In this document: piece by piece, positions 1 to 10,197 of the stretch
How positions within the stretch are numbered: position 1 is the stretch's first letter
Layout: every line of letters starts with the position of its first letter
Source: Castor canadensis
Lineage: Eukaryota > Chordata > Mammalia > Rodentia > Castoridae
DNA: 64,000 bases
Assembly (NCBI RefSeq): GCF_047511655.1
Contig: NC_133397.1
Coordinates: 125,324,308 to 125,388,307 of the forward strand
Direction of reading: 5' to 3'
Notes under the pieces: model-generated
The model's input: only the letters and a program-made list of their open reading frames with translations
Told to the model about the DNA's origin: nothing
Database searches by the model: none
Position numbers and translations under genes: made by a program

Positions 1-300
1 TTTGAACTCAGAGCCTTCTGCTTGCAAGCTCTCTGTGCTTGAGCCACACCTCCAGCCCTCTTATCCTCTGGTCATTTTTATGATAAGATCTCACTTTTAG
101 CCAAGGCCAGCCTGGACTGCCATCCTCTTCTTTAAGCTTCTGCCATTGCTGGGATGACATGCACAGGCCACCACCTCCAGCATTTTCCTTTGAGATGGGA
201 TCTCGCAAACTTCTTGCTCAGGCTGACTCAGAACCTAACCCTCCTGATCTTCACCTCCAGAGTACATAGGATTACAAGCATGAGCCACTGGCACCTGGCT
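1..300 (-). mobile_element. Dimeric B1/tRNA (B1-dID-type) SINE, truncated by window edge
   Basis: Reading the minus strand gives the left-half start 'agccaggtgccagtggctc' and the tRNA-like right half ending at the window start. The recurrent landmarks 'tttgaactcag' and 'gagccacacctccagccc' identify the tRNA-derived half. The poly-A end lies outside the window. Confidence 0.85.
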
Positions 301-344
301 GTTTCATGCACTTTTTTGAATAAGTCTATTCAAAATATTTGAAT

Positions 345-840
345 ATTTGAATAATGTCTACAATATGCTGGGAATTGGTTCAGACACTGGTGACACAGCA
401 GCAAGCAAAATCACCTCAAGGAGCTCATATTCCAGTAGAAGGCAGACAGTGAAGGAACACATAAGTAATAAATGTCATTTGTATCATGTGCTATGGGAAA
501 AAAAAAAAGCAGGTGGGACAGGGTGAAGGTCAGAAATGCAACTTGTGATTTTAAACTCAATGGTCAGAGAAGACCTGTTGTGACAGTAGGGCTTCACACA
601 AGGGCTTGAAGCTGGTAAAGAATTAGCAGTGGGGATGCATGCACAGCAAATGGGAAATGTGTGGGATGCAGTGGAGTGAACAGAAGACAGGATAAGGGTA
701 CTACAGTTTGACCAGACTTGCCCTATGAGCTCCCATAAGGACCTTTCCCTACAGAGGGAAATGGAAAGACATGGTGGTTGGAGTAAAAGATGGATCACAT
801 GATTACGTGTTTCATAAACTAAATACATGAACACATTGAA
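345..840 (+). repeat. Possible ancient interspersed repeat
   Basis: The text 'gacactggtgacacagcagcaag' region followed by 'gagctcatattccagtag' and 'aggcagacagtgaaggaac' follows the pattern of an old mammalian-wide repeat seen again near 7865-8300. I cannot name the family with certainty. The remaining bases to about 1344 are AT-rich with no recognisable feature. Confidence 0.4.
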
Positions 841-1344
841 GTGATTCTTTTGTGATAATTGTTCAAACTCTCAAATCATTCTGTCTTGTGAAATAAAGCT
901 TAAGCAGTTCTTGCTGTTTGCCAGTGTCTGTATCTCTTACTTGTACCCATGACTAGGATGATATAAATAATTGACAAGTCTCTCCATTTTGCAACTCCTA
1001 TGATTTACATTTTTGTCAGAATATAGTGATATTAATAATTACTTTGCATAGAATGGGCCATAGAACATTATAATTTTGATATTCAGCTTTCATATAAAAT
1101 ATTCCATATAAGAACTACAGAGGGACTAATATGTGCCTAACGCCAGACTAGAAGTAATGAGGGTTTACATGTATGTACACACAAAAAAAGTTATGAATTA
1201 TATGTATAGATTGGTATATTTGTTCATCCCGCAATGGGGTTTTTAAAATAACTTTTACTTTTGCATATAATTGATTGATGTGTGTTGGTGACCTGTCCAT
1301 GTATGTTTAGATTCTATGATGCTTGTTACTTGACTTATTGATCT

Positions 1345-1636
1345 ATTTATTATTTGTATAGGGGCTTCACTGTGACATTTCCATATATGCTTGCAATGTA
1401 CCTTGATCAGACTCGTTCCCTTTGTCATTCTCCCTCACACCTTTCCATCCTTATTAAAACAATTTCAGCAGGTTTCATTGTTCTATTTTAATTTATTCTT
1501 TGTATAGGACCTTCGCTGTGACATTTCCATGTATGCTTGCAATGTACCTTGATCAGACTCGTTCCCTTTGTCATTCTCCCTCACACCTTTCCATCCTTAT
1601 TAAAACAATTTCAGCAGGTTTCATTGTTCTATTTCA
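1345..1636 (+). repeat. 146-bp tandem direct duplication (1345-1490, 1491-1636)
   Basis: The two units abut exactly and differ at about six of 146 positions by eye. Landmarks such as 'accttgatcagactcgttcc' and 'ttaaaacaatttcagcagg' occur at the same offset in both. The similarity is much higher than would be expected between old L1 fragments, so the duplication is younger than the L1 insertion. Confidence 0.93.
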
Positions 1637-2030
1637 ATACAAATATGCAGTGTACATCAACCATTTTCACGCCCCTTTACCTTCTCCATTCAACCTCCTC
1701 TCTCCTACTAGTACCTCACCTGAATACAACCTGTTTTACATTCTGGTCCATTTTTTTAAAGCGTATATTCATTGTTTAAAGGGTTTTCCAGGGTATTTCA
1801 CCCATAAATATATTGTAATTCAATCAGATTACAATCAGACTAACCCCCCAGATTACTCTTTCTTTTCTTATCTTCTTGTTGTTCAACAGCTTTCAGTGTG
1901 TTTCATTATGACATCTTCAAACACAGACACAATGTATTTCAATGTTATTCACTATCATTTTCTTTCCCTTTGTTGCCTCCCCCAAGCTCCTCAAACAGCC
2001 GTATTATTACTATGTTTCTCTTTAGATAGA
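1345..2030 (-). mobile_element. L1 3'-end fragment with internal 146-bp tandem duplication
   Basis: The stretch resembles a rodent L1 3' UTR in reverse orientation, with pyrimidine-rich blocks such as 'cctcacacctttccatcc' and a shared block with 53340-53470 ('cagctttcag...gtttc.ttatg'). Two nearly identical direct copies occupy 1345-1490 and 1491-1636. Confidence 0.6.
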
Positions 2031-2095
2031 GATATAGATACATAGATATAGACATAGATGCAGATATGATCATGCAGATACATCTAGACACAGCT
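2025..2095 (+). repeat. Imperfect (GATA)n-type simple repeat
   Basis: Degenerate 'agatagagatatagatac' and 'catagatatagacatagatg' units follow directly on the L1 fragment. Confidence 0.6.
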
Positions 2096-2372
2096 AGACA
2101 CATATAAAGGTATATGGCTTTCCCTTTTTCTTCTATAACTTCATTTTTAATGACTGGCAAAGTTGAATTATCTATATTCACTACAGCTATTAACCAGTTA
2201 CCTGGTTGCAGGATATATTTGTTTTTACCTTTTTAATTTTGTACAAACAACTTTGGAATGAACCATGTTTAAGAAAAATTTTGCATAAAAGAATGATTAT
2301 TTTCTTTAAATAAAAGCATGAGAAGTGAAGTTGCTGAATAAAGAGTGATGTACATATTTAAAGTTGAGCTAG

Positions 2373-2803
2373 TGATTTGGTCTAAATGTTTGTGTATTCC
2401 TATAAATTCATATGTTGAAATGTAATCATCACCACCTTTGGAGGTGATTAGATCATGAAGACAGAACACTGGTTTTTTTTTTTTTTGTGGGACTGAGGTT
2501 TGAACTCAGGGCTTCTCACTTGCAGAGCAGATGCTGTATGGTTTAAGCCACACCTCCAGTCCTAGAATCCTCTTAAATGGGGTCACTATGCTCATTTATA
2601 GGACAGACCCAGAGAGCTGTCTTGTCTGGTCCGGTGTCTGAGGACATAGCTAGAAGGCATGAACCCAAGAGTAGGCCTTCACCAGACATGAAATCTACCA
2701 ATGGCTTGATTGTAGGCTTTCCAGCTTTCAGAAATGTGAAAATATTTTTGGTGTTTATAAGTTATCCAGTTTATTATTTGTCATAATATCCAGGATGGAC
2801 TAC
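2373..2803 (+). mobile_element. MLT1-type (ERVL-MaLR) solo LTR, interrupted by a SINE
   Basis: Landmarks of the MaLR LTR appear in order: 'aaattcatatgttgaaatg', 'ttggaggtgattagatcatg', 'cccagagagctgtc', 'ccttcaccagacatgaaatc' and 'tttataagttatccagtt'. The element begins with TG near 2373. It is split at 2473-2563 by a SINE. It is an old solo LTR with no coding sequence. Confidence 0.8.
2473..2563 (-). mobile_element. tRNA-half SINE nested in the MLT1 LTR
   Basis: A poly-T run (2473-2486) is followed by 'tttgaactcagggcttctc' and 'aagccacacctccagtcct', the reverse of the tRNA-derived half. The flanks 'agaacac' and 'agaatcc' may be a decayed target-site duplication. Confidence 0.85.
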
Positions 2804-3410
2804 CTACTTATAGACTGCAACATGTTTTTAGGGATTAAAGATCTTATATACCTTTTAATTTTCCTATACTCTGAGCACTCCCTAAAAAAGTCTTGACCAG
2901 TTTGATAAATACAAAACTCACAGATCATTATAATTTTTGGCATTGCTTTGATTGCTGGTTTGTTTGATCCAATTTTCACATTTTTATCCACTGCTTATAT
3001 TCCTTTTATTTGTAAATTGCCCATTAATACCCTCTCTGTATTTGCATATTCTAGAAATCTTATCCCCTCAGGCTTTCTATACCCTCTGTCATGATTAGAC
3101 AGAGTAATAATGAATATTTATCTGCTCTGAAGTTTTAAGAGAAGAAAACAATAATTATTCATAAATATTTATGCATCTACTACATAGTAGGTCCTGTGAA
3201 AGACAAGCAGGATTAAATGATAAAACTCACTCAAAACTATCAATACTTTAGTCCAGGGATGGTGGCAATCATACAAACAACTACAGAGGGAAGTCACTAC
3301 TCCTATGACCAAGAATGGATGATTTCTGCCTGATACTGGAAAACAGAAAGATTCCCACTGGTGAGAGGGCTTTCCTTGTATCTTCTATTAACAACAGAGA
3401 TCTGCCTTTC
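2804..3410. other. Unassigned AT-rich flank
   Basis: I see no gene, RNA gene or confidently nameable repeat here. Confidence 0.5.
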
Positions 3411-3652
3411 TATTTTTTGTGGTACTGGGGTGAACATAGGGCCACATGCTAATAGAGTTTCATGCTATTGCTCTGGGCTGACCTGGGACAGTAATCTTCT
3501 TACCTCTGTGTCTAGTGTAGGTGGGACAGAGACATTTGTCATGGTACCCAGCTTGCTTGAGATAGGGTTTCACTAGCTTTTCTTGGGCTGGTCTTGAACT
3601 GCTACCCTATCTCCACCTTCTGTGCAGCTGGGAATATGTGGGTACCCAACCT
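3405..3652 (-). mobile_element. Old, diverged dimeric SINE
   Basis: The order 'tggtactggggtgaac', 'gagatagggtttcactagc', 'gggctggtcttgaactgc' and 'cttctgtgcagctgggaat' matches the reversed dimer, with heavy divergence in the tRNA half. Confidence 0.65.
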
Positions 3653-3934
3653 TGCCCTGTCAAAGATCTACTTTTTAAGTGTTACAGTATGTCAAATAAC
3701 AATGGCATTGATATATTATAGAAATAGTAATTCATTCTTTTGTTTTCTAAAAGTAATTAGGATTACTAGCATGAAATCTAGGCTAGCATGTGTAGGGAAA
3801 TGACTGACCCCATGTCTAGAAATCATTTCCCTTGGTTGATTCTCATATATTCACGAGAATAGTATATGACTGTGCAATCATACTTACATCACAGTCAGAG
3901 CACATATGTGATCTTCATTCCTTGCCTTAAAATG

Positions 3935-4440
3935 GGCTTCTCATTTCCTGTGGGATAAACTTCAACACCCTGAACAAAGACTGAAACAGGGTATGGAGTG
4001 TTTATCTCTATAGCCTCACACTGAGTCGTTCTCTTGCTAGGTGCCTGAACTCCTCCTCTTGTCCTATCTCTCTGGATACTTCTACCCTTCTTTGTAGTTC
4101 ACTCCCTTTGCCCTCTTTTAATACTTTCAAGTCACTTTTTAAAAAACTCTTATTATCTTTTAGATCTACTCAATAAGGACTTCCTCAAAGATTCCTGCAG
4201 TGAATTCCCTGATCCCCGTGCTATAAAAATCCTCTGTTTCTCCTTGATATTGTTATTCACAGTAGATATTATAGTTTTCTATGACTATTTGCAAATGCCT
4301 ATCTCTCTAACTCACCTGCATAGAGTTCATGAACCTAGAGTTCATTTCTAAATTTGTTTACCACGATACCTCTATGGTATTTGTCACTGAGCTAGCAAGT
4401 ATTAGGCACACAGTTATTTTTGGTATGAATGAATAAATAT
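3935..4440 (+). mobile_element. L2 LINE 3'-end fragment
   Basis: The tail reads 'gcaagtattaggcacacag' then 'gaatgaataaat', the usual L2 3' end. Upstream 'aaggacttcctcaaagattc' corresponds to the L2 'aggaagccttccctga' block. Ancient and non-coding. Confidence 0.7.
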
Positions 4441-4574
4441 GGAAGCAACTAAGCACATTGGAATGGGTGATGAAATTTTACTACAAGTCAATTTTTATGT
4501 CCATGCATAAGGATAATTTAGCACATTTTACATGCATTGTATTCAAATAATTAAGTAACATGGTGGTGATAGTG

Positions 4575-5055
4575 TAGTGTAGGTTCTCTGGGAAGCAGAT
4601 ATGAAGATAGAAAATTGCACGCTGGGAGCTCATTTATTGGGAAGAACTGTCTGGATGAAGATCAGTGGGACCACTGGAGAAGCTGAACTCCTTCATAGTC
4701 CCAACAAATGCCTCAGTTAATCTTCCAAGGGACATCTGAAGTTGGGACAGTCCTTTAAAGATGTCTTAAATTAAGGCAAAGTCTAGGCTTTTAAATTTTC
4801 AGAGTAATTATTCATTCAATATCTGCTACTATAGGCGGAGGCTTGAGCTTTGAGTGGGATGGCTTTCTTTGGCTAGAGTTAATGTCCAGAAAGGGACTCA
4901 GCAGAGAGCTATCAACTACCAACACTTTAAGTAGCTGAGGGAAGGAGTGTCTCTATCTTGAATGATTGCACCAATCTTGAATGAGATCTCAGTCTTTAGC
5001 AAGTTGAGGGAGAGGTGCAGATTTGTGAGGAATATCATAGAACCCATTACAGATG
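4575..5055. mobile_element. Possible ancient LTR fragment
   Basis: A 'ggttctctgggaagcag' start and 'tcatttattgggaag' recall old ERV LTRs. The family is not determined and no coding sequence is seen. Confidence 0.35.
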
Positions 5056-5309
5056 ACCAAAACATACAAGTAATTTATAGCAAAGTTTTGTCTCAATCCC
5101 AAATACAAATGAATTTGAAATTATGAAGCAGTAAAATTCTAAAAAAACAAAGAAACTCCTTTAAATCCCAGCTGTTTGAATTATGAAAACTTCTAGAGCC
5201 AAGAGAGATGTAAAACACCAAAAGAAAATGCCTATAAGGAGAAAGAAAAATTCTTGTGGGGAATTCTCATTCTATAGGATGTTTTCCTCTATTTTAAGGT
5301 AGATAAGGC

Positions 5310-5915
5310 CATAAGCCTCCCACTCATACTGCATTTGCACAAATTACTCATAAACAATGTCTTAGGGCTCTGTAGGGGAATATTAATAAGAAAATGTATA
5401 TATAATTACAGGAGAGGATTTATTAGATTGTCTTACCTGATCAGTGGAAACAATGGCCAGGTGCAGCCTGGAGAGCTGAGACAGCCAATAGCTTCTCAGT
5501 CCAAGAAGCTAGAAGCCTCAGACAAGGGGGACCCACGATGAGCCCCCATCTGAAGTTGAAGTCTAGGAAACTCCCCAGAGAGGTGTTGGTGGTGTTGGTG
5601 TGTGTTTCCATCCAAAGGTTAATGAACCTGGAACCAGCTGTTCAGGGTGATGGTAATAGCCCAAAACCCACACAAAAATAGAGCTCATGAATGTGTGGGA
5701 GCTTCCCACTTCTGGGAACTTTTGCTTCATCCAGGTTCAAGCTTGTTGGATGGTGCTACCCAGATTTAGGGCAGGTCTTACCATCAGTTCTGTGACCCAG
5801 AGAACACTCATCTCTGGAAACACTCTCTCAGATACACCCATATGTGGGCTTGACCAGTTTTCTAGGTGATTCTCACTCCAGTCAAGTTGACAAGATTAAC
5901 CATTTTTGTCAACCA
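5310..5915 (+). mobile_element. Ancient LTR-like interspersed repeat
   Basis: It contains 'aggagaggatttattagatt', 'atctctggaaacactctctc' and the terminal landmark 'ccagtcaagttgacaagatt', which I associate with an old mammalian LTR family whose name I cannot fix. Short open frames inside it are not gene-like. Confidence 0.5.
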
Positions 5916-6114
5916 TGCTCCAATGGTGTGTCCCAGAATGTGGGTGCTGGAGAAATATATTAAAAAATGTTTAATGCTCATGGTACTTTGCTATTTACGA
6001 AATGCTGTTGCATACATTTTGATATTTGACTCTCCCAATGACACCATTCAGTAGGCTACTTACTCACGATCACCAAATGGCATTGTTTGCTTTTGAGTTA
6101 GTGGAGTGGCAAAA

Positions 6115-6198
6115 CTTATAACAGGGACAATGTCTTTATTGTCCACTGAGGTATCACTAATGCCTGAACCAATGCCATTCAATAAATATTTGTTGGAA
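6115..6198 (+). mobile_element. L2-like 3' tail
   Basis: The end 'caataaatatttgttgg' followed by poly-A resembles an L2/MIR 3' terminus. It is short, so the call is tentative. Confidence 0.45.
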
Positions 6199-7551
6199 AA
6201 AAAAAATCTCTGCAAGATATTTGTACTCCTGTTATCTGTGCTTTTTATGACATTTTCGCAATATATGCTTATATGTAGTTGAGTAAATTATTCTCATCTT
6301 ATTCAATAAAATATGAACTAATATGTGCCTTATGGTCTTTTTTGATAGAAATACTGGAAATATTTGGATCCAACTGATATTTGGTCATTATCCTTCTGGT
6401 CGGTTTGGGTAGGAATAATTTGGCCCTAGAAAAACAGATCTGGAGATTGTGGAGGGACAAATGAATCATATGATCAATTGAAGACCCAGACTTTGGGGGA
6501 GAAAATCACCTTTCAAAGAGTGTCCACTTTTTTTTTGTTTTGCTTAATACTAGACCACGGGGGAGGGGGGTAATAAAAGCATATGGAGATTGAAATTTTA
6601 TTGTATTTCTAAATTTGTGATATTGGATACCTTTTCACATGTGAAATTAAAGATGACTTGTAAGTCTTACTTCTGACTATTATAATAATAATAATATTCA
6701 GTCATGAAGAGTAAACTAATAAGATGAGAGATGAGCTGTCTCACCGAAGCCTACAAACAATTAATGTGGAACACCTGATATTTGACTGTGCTTCCAGATG
6801 GAGGGACAGCTTGACAAATGCCATCATAATTTACAACTTTTAAAAGTGTGGTATGAATGCATTTGCAGGAAGCTTTAAACAGCTTGAATTATTTACAGGT
6901 ACAACTGTGCTTAATGTGGAGTTTCAATGGGTTTAAAATATTATTAGATTCAATCACTGGTCACAGAGTATAGGTGTGGCATGTGAGTGATATGATTAGA
7001 TATCTTAATTAAATATGTTAGAACAGGATACATCTGTTTTGTGAAGTTGGGGCATGGTAGAATAACATTTGAATTTGACAGTTGGTTATTGACTGTCACT
7101 CATGAATCCCTTACCTCTGGTAAGACAGCATCATTTAAACTTATCCCTTCATGGTGATTAGAAGAATATTAGTGACAGGAAGCAAAGATGGAAACACAGT
7201 GGTGTCTAACTCTTAGGGGATATCTTGGGTGTCTATAACCCACAAAACAACTATTGATTGCTAACTGACAAGATTTACCTCAGAGTGTAACCTGAGAAAG
7301 CATGTAAACCAATAGCCTTGAAAGTTACAAATTAAATACTAAACCTTACTGATTAAATTTGAGAAGGAATCACATTATTATAATTATATTATTATTATTG
7401 TACATATCCTGTATGTTAACATACATGTAAATATTTATCTAAGGATATGTAAATGTATACATATGTATTTGTATAAAGGGTTTTTTTAAAGGTTTGATAT
7501 ATATCCTTTCTCAACATGCAAACATGTATATATGTATGCATGTATTTATGT
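6199..7551. other. Unique-looking flank, no gene seen
   Basis: No recognised repeat or gene is present. The part at 6720-7050 has balanced composition with TAAT-type motifs and may be conserved noncoding sequence. From 7380 to 7550 it becomes AT/TG-rich low-complexity DNA. Confidence 0.5.
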
Positions 7552-7579
7552 TGTGTGTGTGTGTGTGTGTGTGTGTGTG
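7552..7579 (+). repeat. (TG)n microsatellite
   Basis: An uninterrupted run of 14 TG dinucleotides preceded by alternating purine-pyrimidine DNA. Confidence 0.97.
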
Positions 7580-7864
7580 ATTCTCTAAAAGGCTATAGAT
7601 GACTTTGTAGTCTGGTAAGAATGGCCATGGCAAGTCAGATGCAAGAGTCAGATGCAGGAACATCTGACTTTGGCATATTATTCCCTGAAAGGAGAAGTAG
7701 TTAATTTGAAATAATTTAGCTTGAAATTTATTGTCAGATACTGTGACTTACTTCCAAGCAGTAAGTGGAACACTGAGTATACAGGGTGAAGTGAAACTAA
7801 AGTTTCTAAAATGAACTACTTAATGATAAACTTCGGGTTCTATTCTGATCCTATAATCACTGAA

Positions 7865-8300
7865 TGTTCTCTGTCTTTTATGTTTAATCTCAAGCTAGGA
7901 ACTGAGTAGACAGTGGACAATCAAATTAGACTTGGGCCCTCTCTTCCTGGGGTTTACAGTCTAAGTGGAACTTATATGTTAAACAAGTCACATTCAAGTA
8001 AATATGCAACAAAATTTGATTAGCTCTGTCAAGAAAAGTAGGGTATAATAAAATAAGCAGGACAGAGACAGGGAGGAAATGAGTCAGGGAAGACTTTGGG
8101 AGACTTAAAGAATGATGGCAGGGGAGAAAGAGGTCCAAGTGTAGAAAAATGTGCAAGCACCTAAAGCATAAGAGGATTTAGTGGTTGGAACATGAGTCAG
8201 GACAAGGGCAGCCTTAAGTGAAGTGGGAGAGGAGGGGAGGGGCAGGTCATTTAGAGGTGACTAAGGAGTTTGTGTTAGGTCCTGACTGCATTGGGTGATT
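7865..8300 (+). repeat. Probable ancient interspersed repeat
   Basis: The order 'ggggtttacagtctaagtgg', 'ttaaacaagtcacattcaag', 'agggaagactttgggagac' and 'gtgcaagcacctaaagc' follows the same old mammalian repeat pattern as 345-840. The family is not named. Confidence 0.45.
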
Positions 8301-8309
8301 GAAGGATTT

Positions 8310-8313
<4 letters not shown>

Positions 8314-8390
<77 letters not shown>
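8314..8390 (+). repeat. Compound (TG)n(GA)n microsatellite
   Basis: About 14 TG units pass directly into about 24 GA units. The run creates false open frames of alternating Cys-Val/Arg-Glu on + and Leu-Ser/His-Thr on -. Confidence 0.97.
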
Positions 8391-8392
<2 letters not shown>

Positions 8393-8660
8393 CACAATCT
8401 GGAAGAAAGGAGATAAGAGTAGAAGCTGAAATCCCAGTAGAGTTTGGACCAAATGGATGCAGTGATAATGGAGAAATAAGTGATTCAAGATGTGTCTGGG
8501 AGTTTGAAGCTTAGAGCTTGGGGAAGGATTAAATAAGGAGCTGAGGAAAAGGAAGTCACCTATGACTCTAGATTTCTATCTAACCTTTGTAGTTTCTTCT
8601 AATTATAATATTTGATTCAAGAAAATGTGTCCAACACCTAGAAAGTTCAAGGTTCTTTCT

Positions 8661-8879
8661 TTCCTGGAGTGGGGGGACTGGGGTTTGAACTCAGGGTTTT
8701 GCTGTTTGCATGCACTCTACAACTTGAGCCATTCCTCTAGTCCATTTTGCTCTGGTTATTTGGAAGATGGGGTTCTCACAAACTATTTGCCTTGGCTGGC
8801 CTCCAACCAACCATGATCCTCCCAATCTCAGCCTCCCTAATAGGTAGGATTATAGGCATGAGCCACCAGCACCCAGCTA
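8661..8879 (-). mobile_element. Dimeric B1/tRNA SINE
   Basis: Reversed landmarks 'gggtttgaactcagggtttt', 'cttgagccattcctctag', 'gatggggttctcacaaac' and 'aggcatgagccaccagcac' cover both halves. Confidence 0.9.
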
Positions 8880-8984
8880 GTTCCAGGTTCTTCTAGGTAA
8901 TCTGATGGTTTGCCCAGCTACCCCACAGGACAGTGCTCTGTCCTGTTTCTTTTATCTATCAAACAGGTATAACACTTTGGTTCT

Positions 8985-9115
8985 TCCCTTATGTAGAGTC
9001 TTGTGTCCATGGCAGTGATGTGCCTTCAAGACTGTATGTATCCAGAGACCCTAACACAGTGTGGACACATTGAAGACAATCAATAAACACATGTTGAGTA
9101 AATGAATGAACTAAT
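8985..9115 (+). mobile_element. L2/MIR-like tail
   Basis: 'aacacagtgtggacacattg' followed by 'caataaacacatgttgag' and 'aaatgaatgaac' resembles the common 3' tail of L2 elements. Confidence 0.5.
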
Positions 9116-9640
9116 GGGAAAATAATAATGAAGGGGAAATGCTGAATGCCAAGGTCCCTTACCCAACAGGATGAAGTACCATAAATACTTTAAAGTAAGT
9201 AATTGGACGTGTGATGGGAGAAGAGAACTATGAGAGAATAGAAGTTTGGAGCACAGATATCCTCAAAGGCAATTATTTTCTGATTTGGGACTTCTTTTAA
9301 ATGAATAACAAATAATTTTTAATTAGCTATAGAATGGATTGTCCTGCAAACATCCAGCCTGGAACACCTCCAGGACTACTCCATGCTGCTGGTGGCTGTA
9401 GGTACTGACTGTGGATTGGGGCGTTGGCCTCCTTCCCAAGCCCCCAGAGGTGCTCACCTCTCAGAAGAATCCTCCGCAAGGCCCAAAAATCCTGCTGGTT
9501 TATTTGCAGGCCAGCTGGAGGAACAGTTAGCAGTTCATTCGGGGGATTCAGCTGCCCAGAGGACAATGTTTCTGCTTCTTGAGGGGCTCTTAGTAGCACA
9601 TACAAGGAACAATTTATTACTTAGGCGCCTACTCTTTTTT
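9116..9640. other. Unassigned proximal flank of the promoter
   Basis: Composition rises in GC towards the CpG island. No repeat or gene is recognised. Open frames at 9327-9685 on either strand have no recognisable domain. Confidence 0.5.
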
Positions 9641-9780
9641 CCTTTAATCCCCAGGATCCCGCCCACCTTGCTCAGCCTTCCCTAGTTTAGGGGGCAAAGG
9701 CGAAGGCCAGGTGCAAGCTTTCTCTCTCCTACCCTTCTCTCTATCAGACCTGCCCGAACCTGAGCGCAGCCCCGCCCTAG

Positions 9781-9991
9781 GGGGGCGTGGCCTCCCAGTT
9801 AGCCCCTCCCTCATCCAGCCCCGGGGGCGTGACCTTTCGCTCCTCCTCGCCCACGCCCTGCCTCTGGGGGCGTGTCCTCCCATACCGCCCCTCCCTCGTC
9901 CAGCCAGGGGGCGTGGCTTCCCTCACCGCCCTATCCTTGGGGGCGTGGCCTCCCGTGCCGCTCCGCCTTCGCCTTGAATCCGGGGGCGTGG
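9781..9991 (+). promoter_or_regulatory. Six-copy array of GGGGGCGTG (KLF/Sp-type) sites, ~42-bp period
   Basis: Direct copies of GGGGGCGTG start at 9781, 9823, 9866, 9907, 9939 and 9982. Four continue with G (GGGGGCGTGG), one with A and one with T. Most are followed by a pyrimidine stretch such as cctccc or cttccc and then a variable 'cgcccctccctcgtccagcc'-like spacer, so the array looks like a decayed minisatellite of about 42 bp with one 32-bp unit. GGGCGTGG is the core recognised by Krueppel-like factors and, more weakly, Sp1. A reverse-orientation core (CCACGCCC) lies at 9851-9858. The sites sit about 170-380 bp upstream of the ATG. Binding is inferred from the motif only. Confidence 0.8.
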
Positions 9992-9994
9992 CTT

Positions 9995-10026
9995 CCCGCG
10001 CCGCCCCGCCCCGCCCCCGCGCCGCC
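9995..10026 (-). promoter_or_regulatory. Overlapping GC boxes with G-quadruplex potential
   Basis: Runs of C at 9995-9997, 10004-10007, 10009-10012, 10014-10018 and 10024-10026 form overlapping CCGCCCC GC boxes (Sp1 type) immediately upstream of the presumed transcription start. On the minus strand they are G-runs separated by loops of 6, 1 and 1 bases, a pattern able to form a G-quadruplex. The GC-box call rests on motif identity and the quadruplex on run spacing. Confidence 0.55.
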
Positions 10027-10059
10027 CTGCGCCGCTGGCCCTGGCTTCCCACAGGAGTC

Positions 10060-10158
10060 CCGCTCGCGCTCCCGCAAGCTGTCACTTCGGTGTCTGGCTG
10101 GAGCTGGAGCACGCAGGCAGGGTCTGTCGGTGGGAGACTGCAGGCTGAGGGCACTGCC
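10060..10158 (+). other. DPYD: DPYD 5' untranslated leader (approximate)
   Basis: These roughly 100 bases between the GC-box cluster and the start codon are the likely transcribed leader. The upstream bound is set only by analogy with the short human leader, because no TATA box or clear initiator fixes the start site. The segment is GC-rich, contains no ATG, and leads directly into gccATGG. Transcription probably starts at several dispersed sites, as usual for CpG-island promoters. Confidence 0.5.
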
Positions 10159-10197
10159 ATGGCCCCTGTGCTTAGCAAGGACGCGCCGGACATCGAG
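10159..10197 (+). CDS. DPYD: DPYD coding exon 1 (residues 1-13 of dihydropyrimidine dehydrogenase)
   Basis: This is the first coding exon of dihydropyrimidine dehydrogenase, the cytosolic NADPH-dependent flavo-iron-sulfur enzyme that reduces uracil and thymine (and 5-fluorouracil) in the first step of pyrimidine catabolism. It reads MAPVLSKDAPDIE, which I recognise as the conserved DPYD N-terminus; mammalian orthologues differ at one or two of these positions. The ATG has a strong Kozak context (gccATGG), and I see no upstream ATG in the roughly 100 bases before it. The exon ends at GAG|gtaccg, phase 0, matching the known 39-nt coding part of DPYD exon 1, and joins in frame to the exon at 40557. 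It lies in a CpG island typical of the DPYD promoter. The donor is GT but departs from consensus at +4 to +6. The frame is also open upstream to an ATG at 9787 and downstream through the donor to a stop near 10518; both are probably GC-rich chance openness. Confidence 0.95.

Noticed and set aside
1500..2045. 181-codon plus-strand frame
   Set aside because: It runs antisense through an L1 3' UTR fragment and the second unit of the 146-bp duplication.
8261..8514. Open frames rich in Arg-Glu/Cys-Val (+) and Leu-Ser/His-Thr (-)
   Set aside because: They are direct translations of the (TG)n(GA)n microsatellite.
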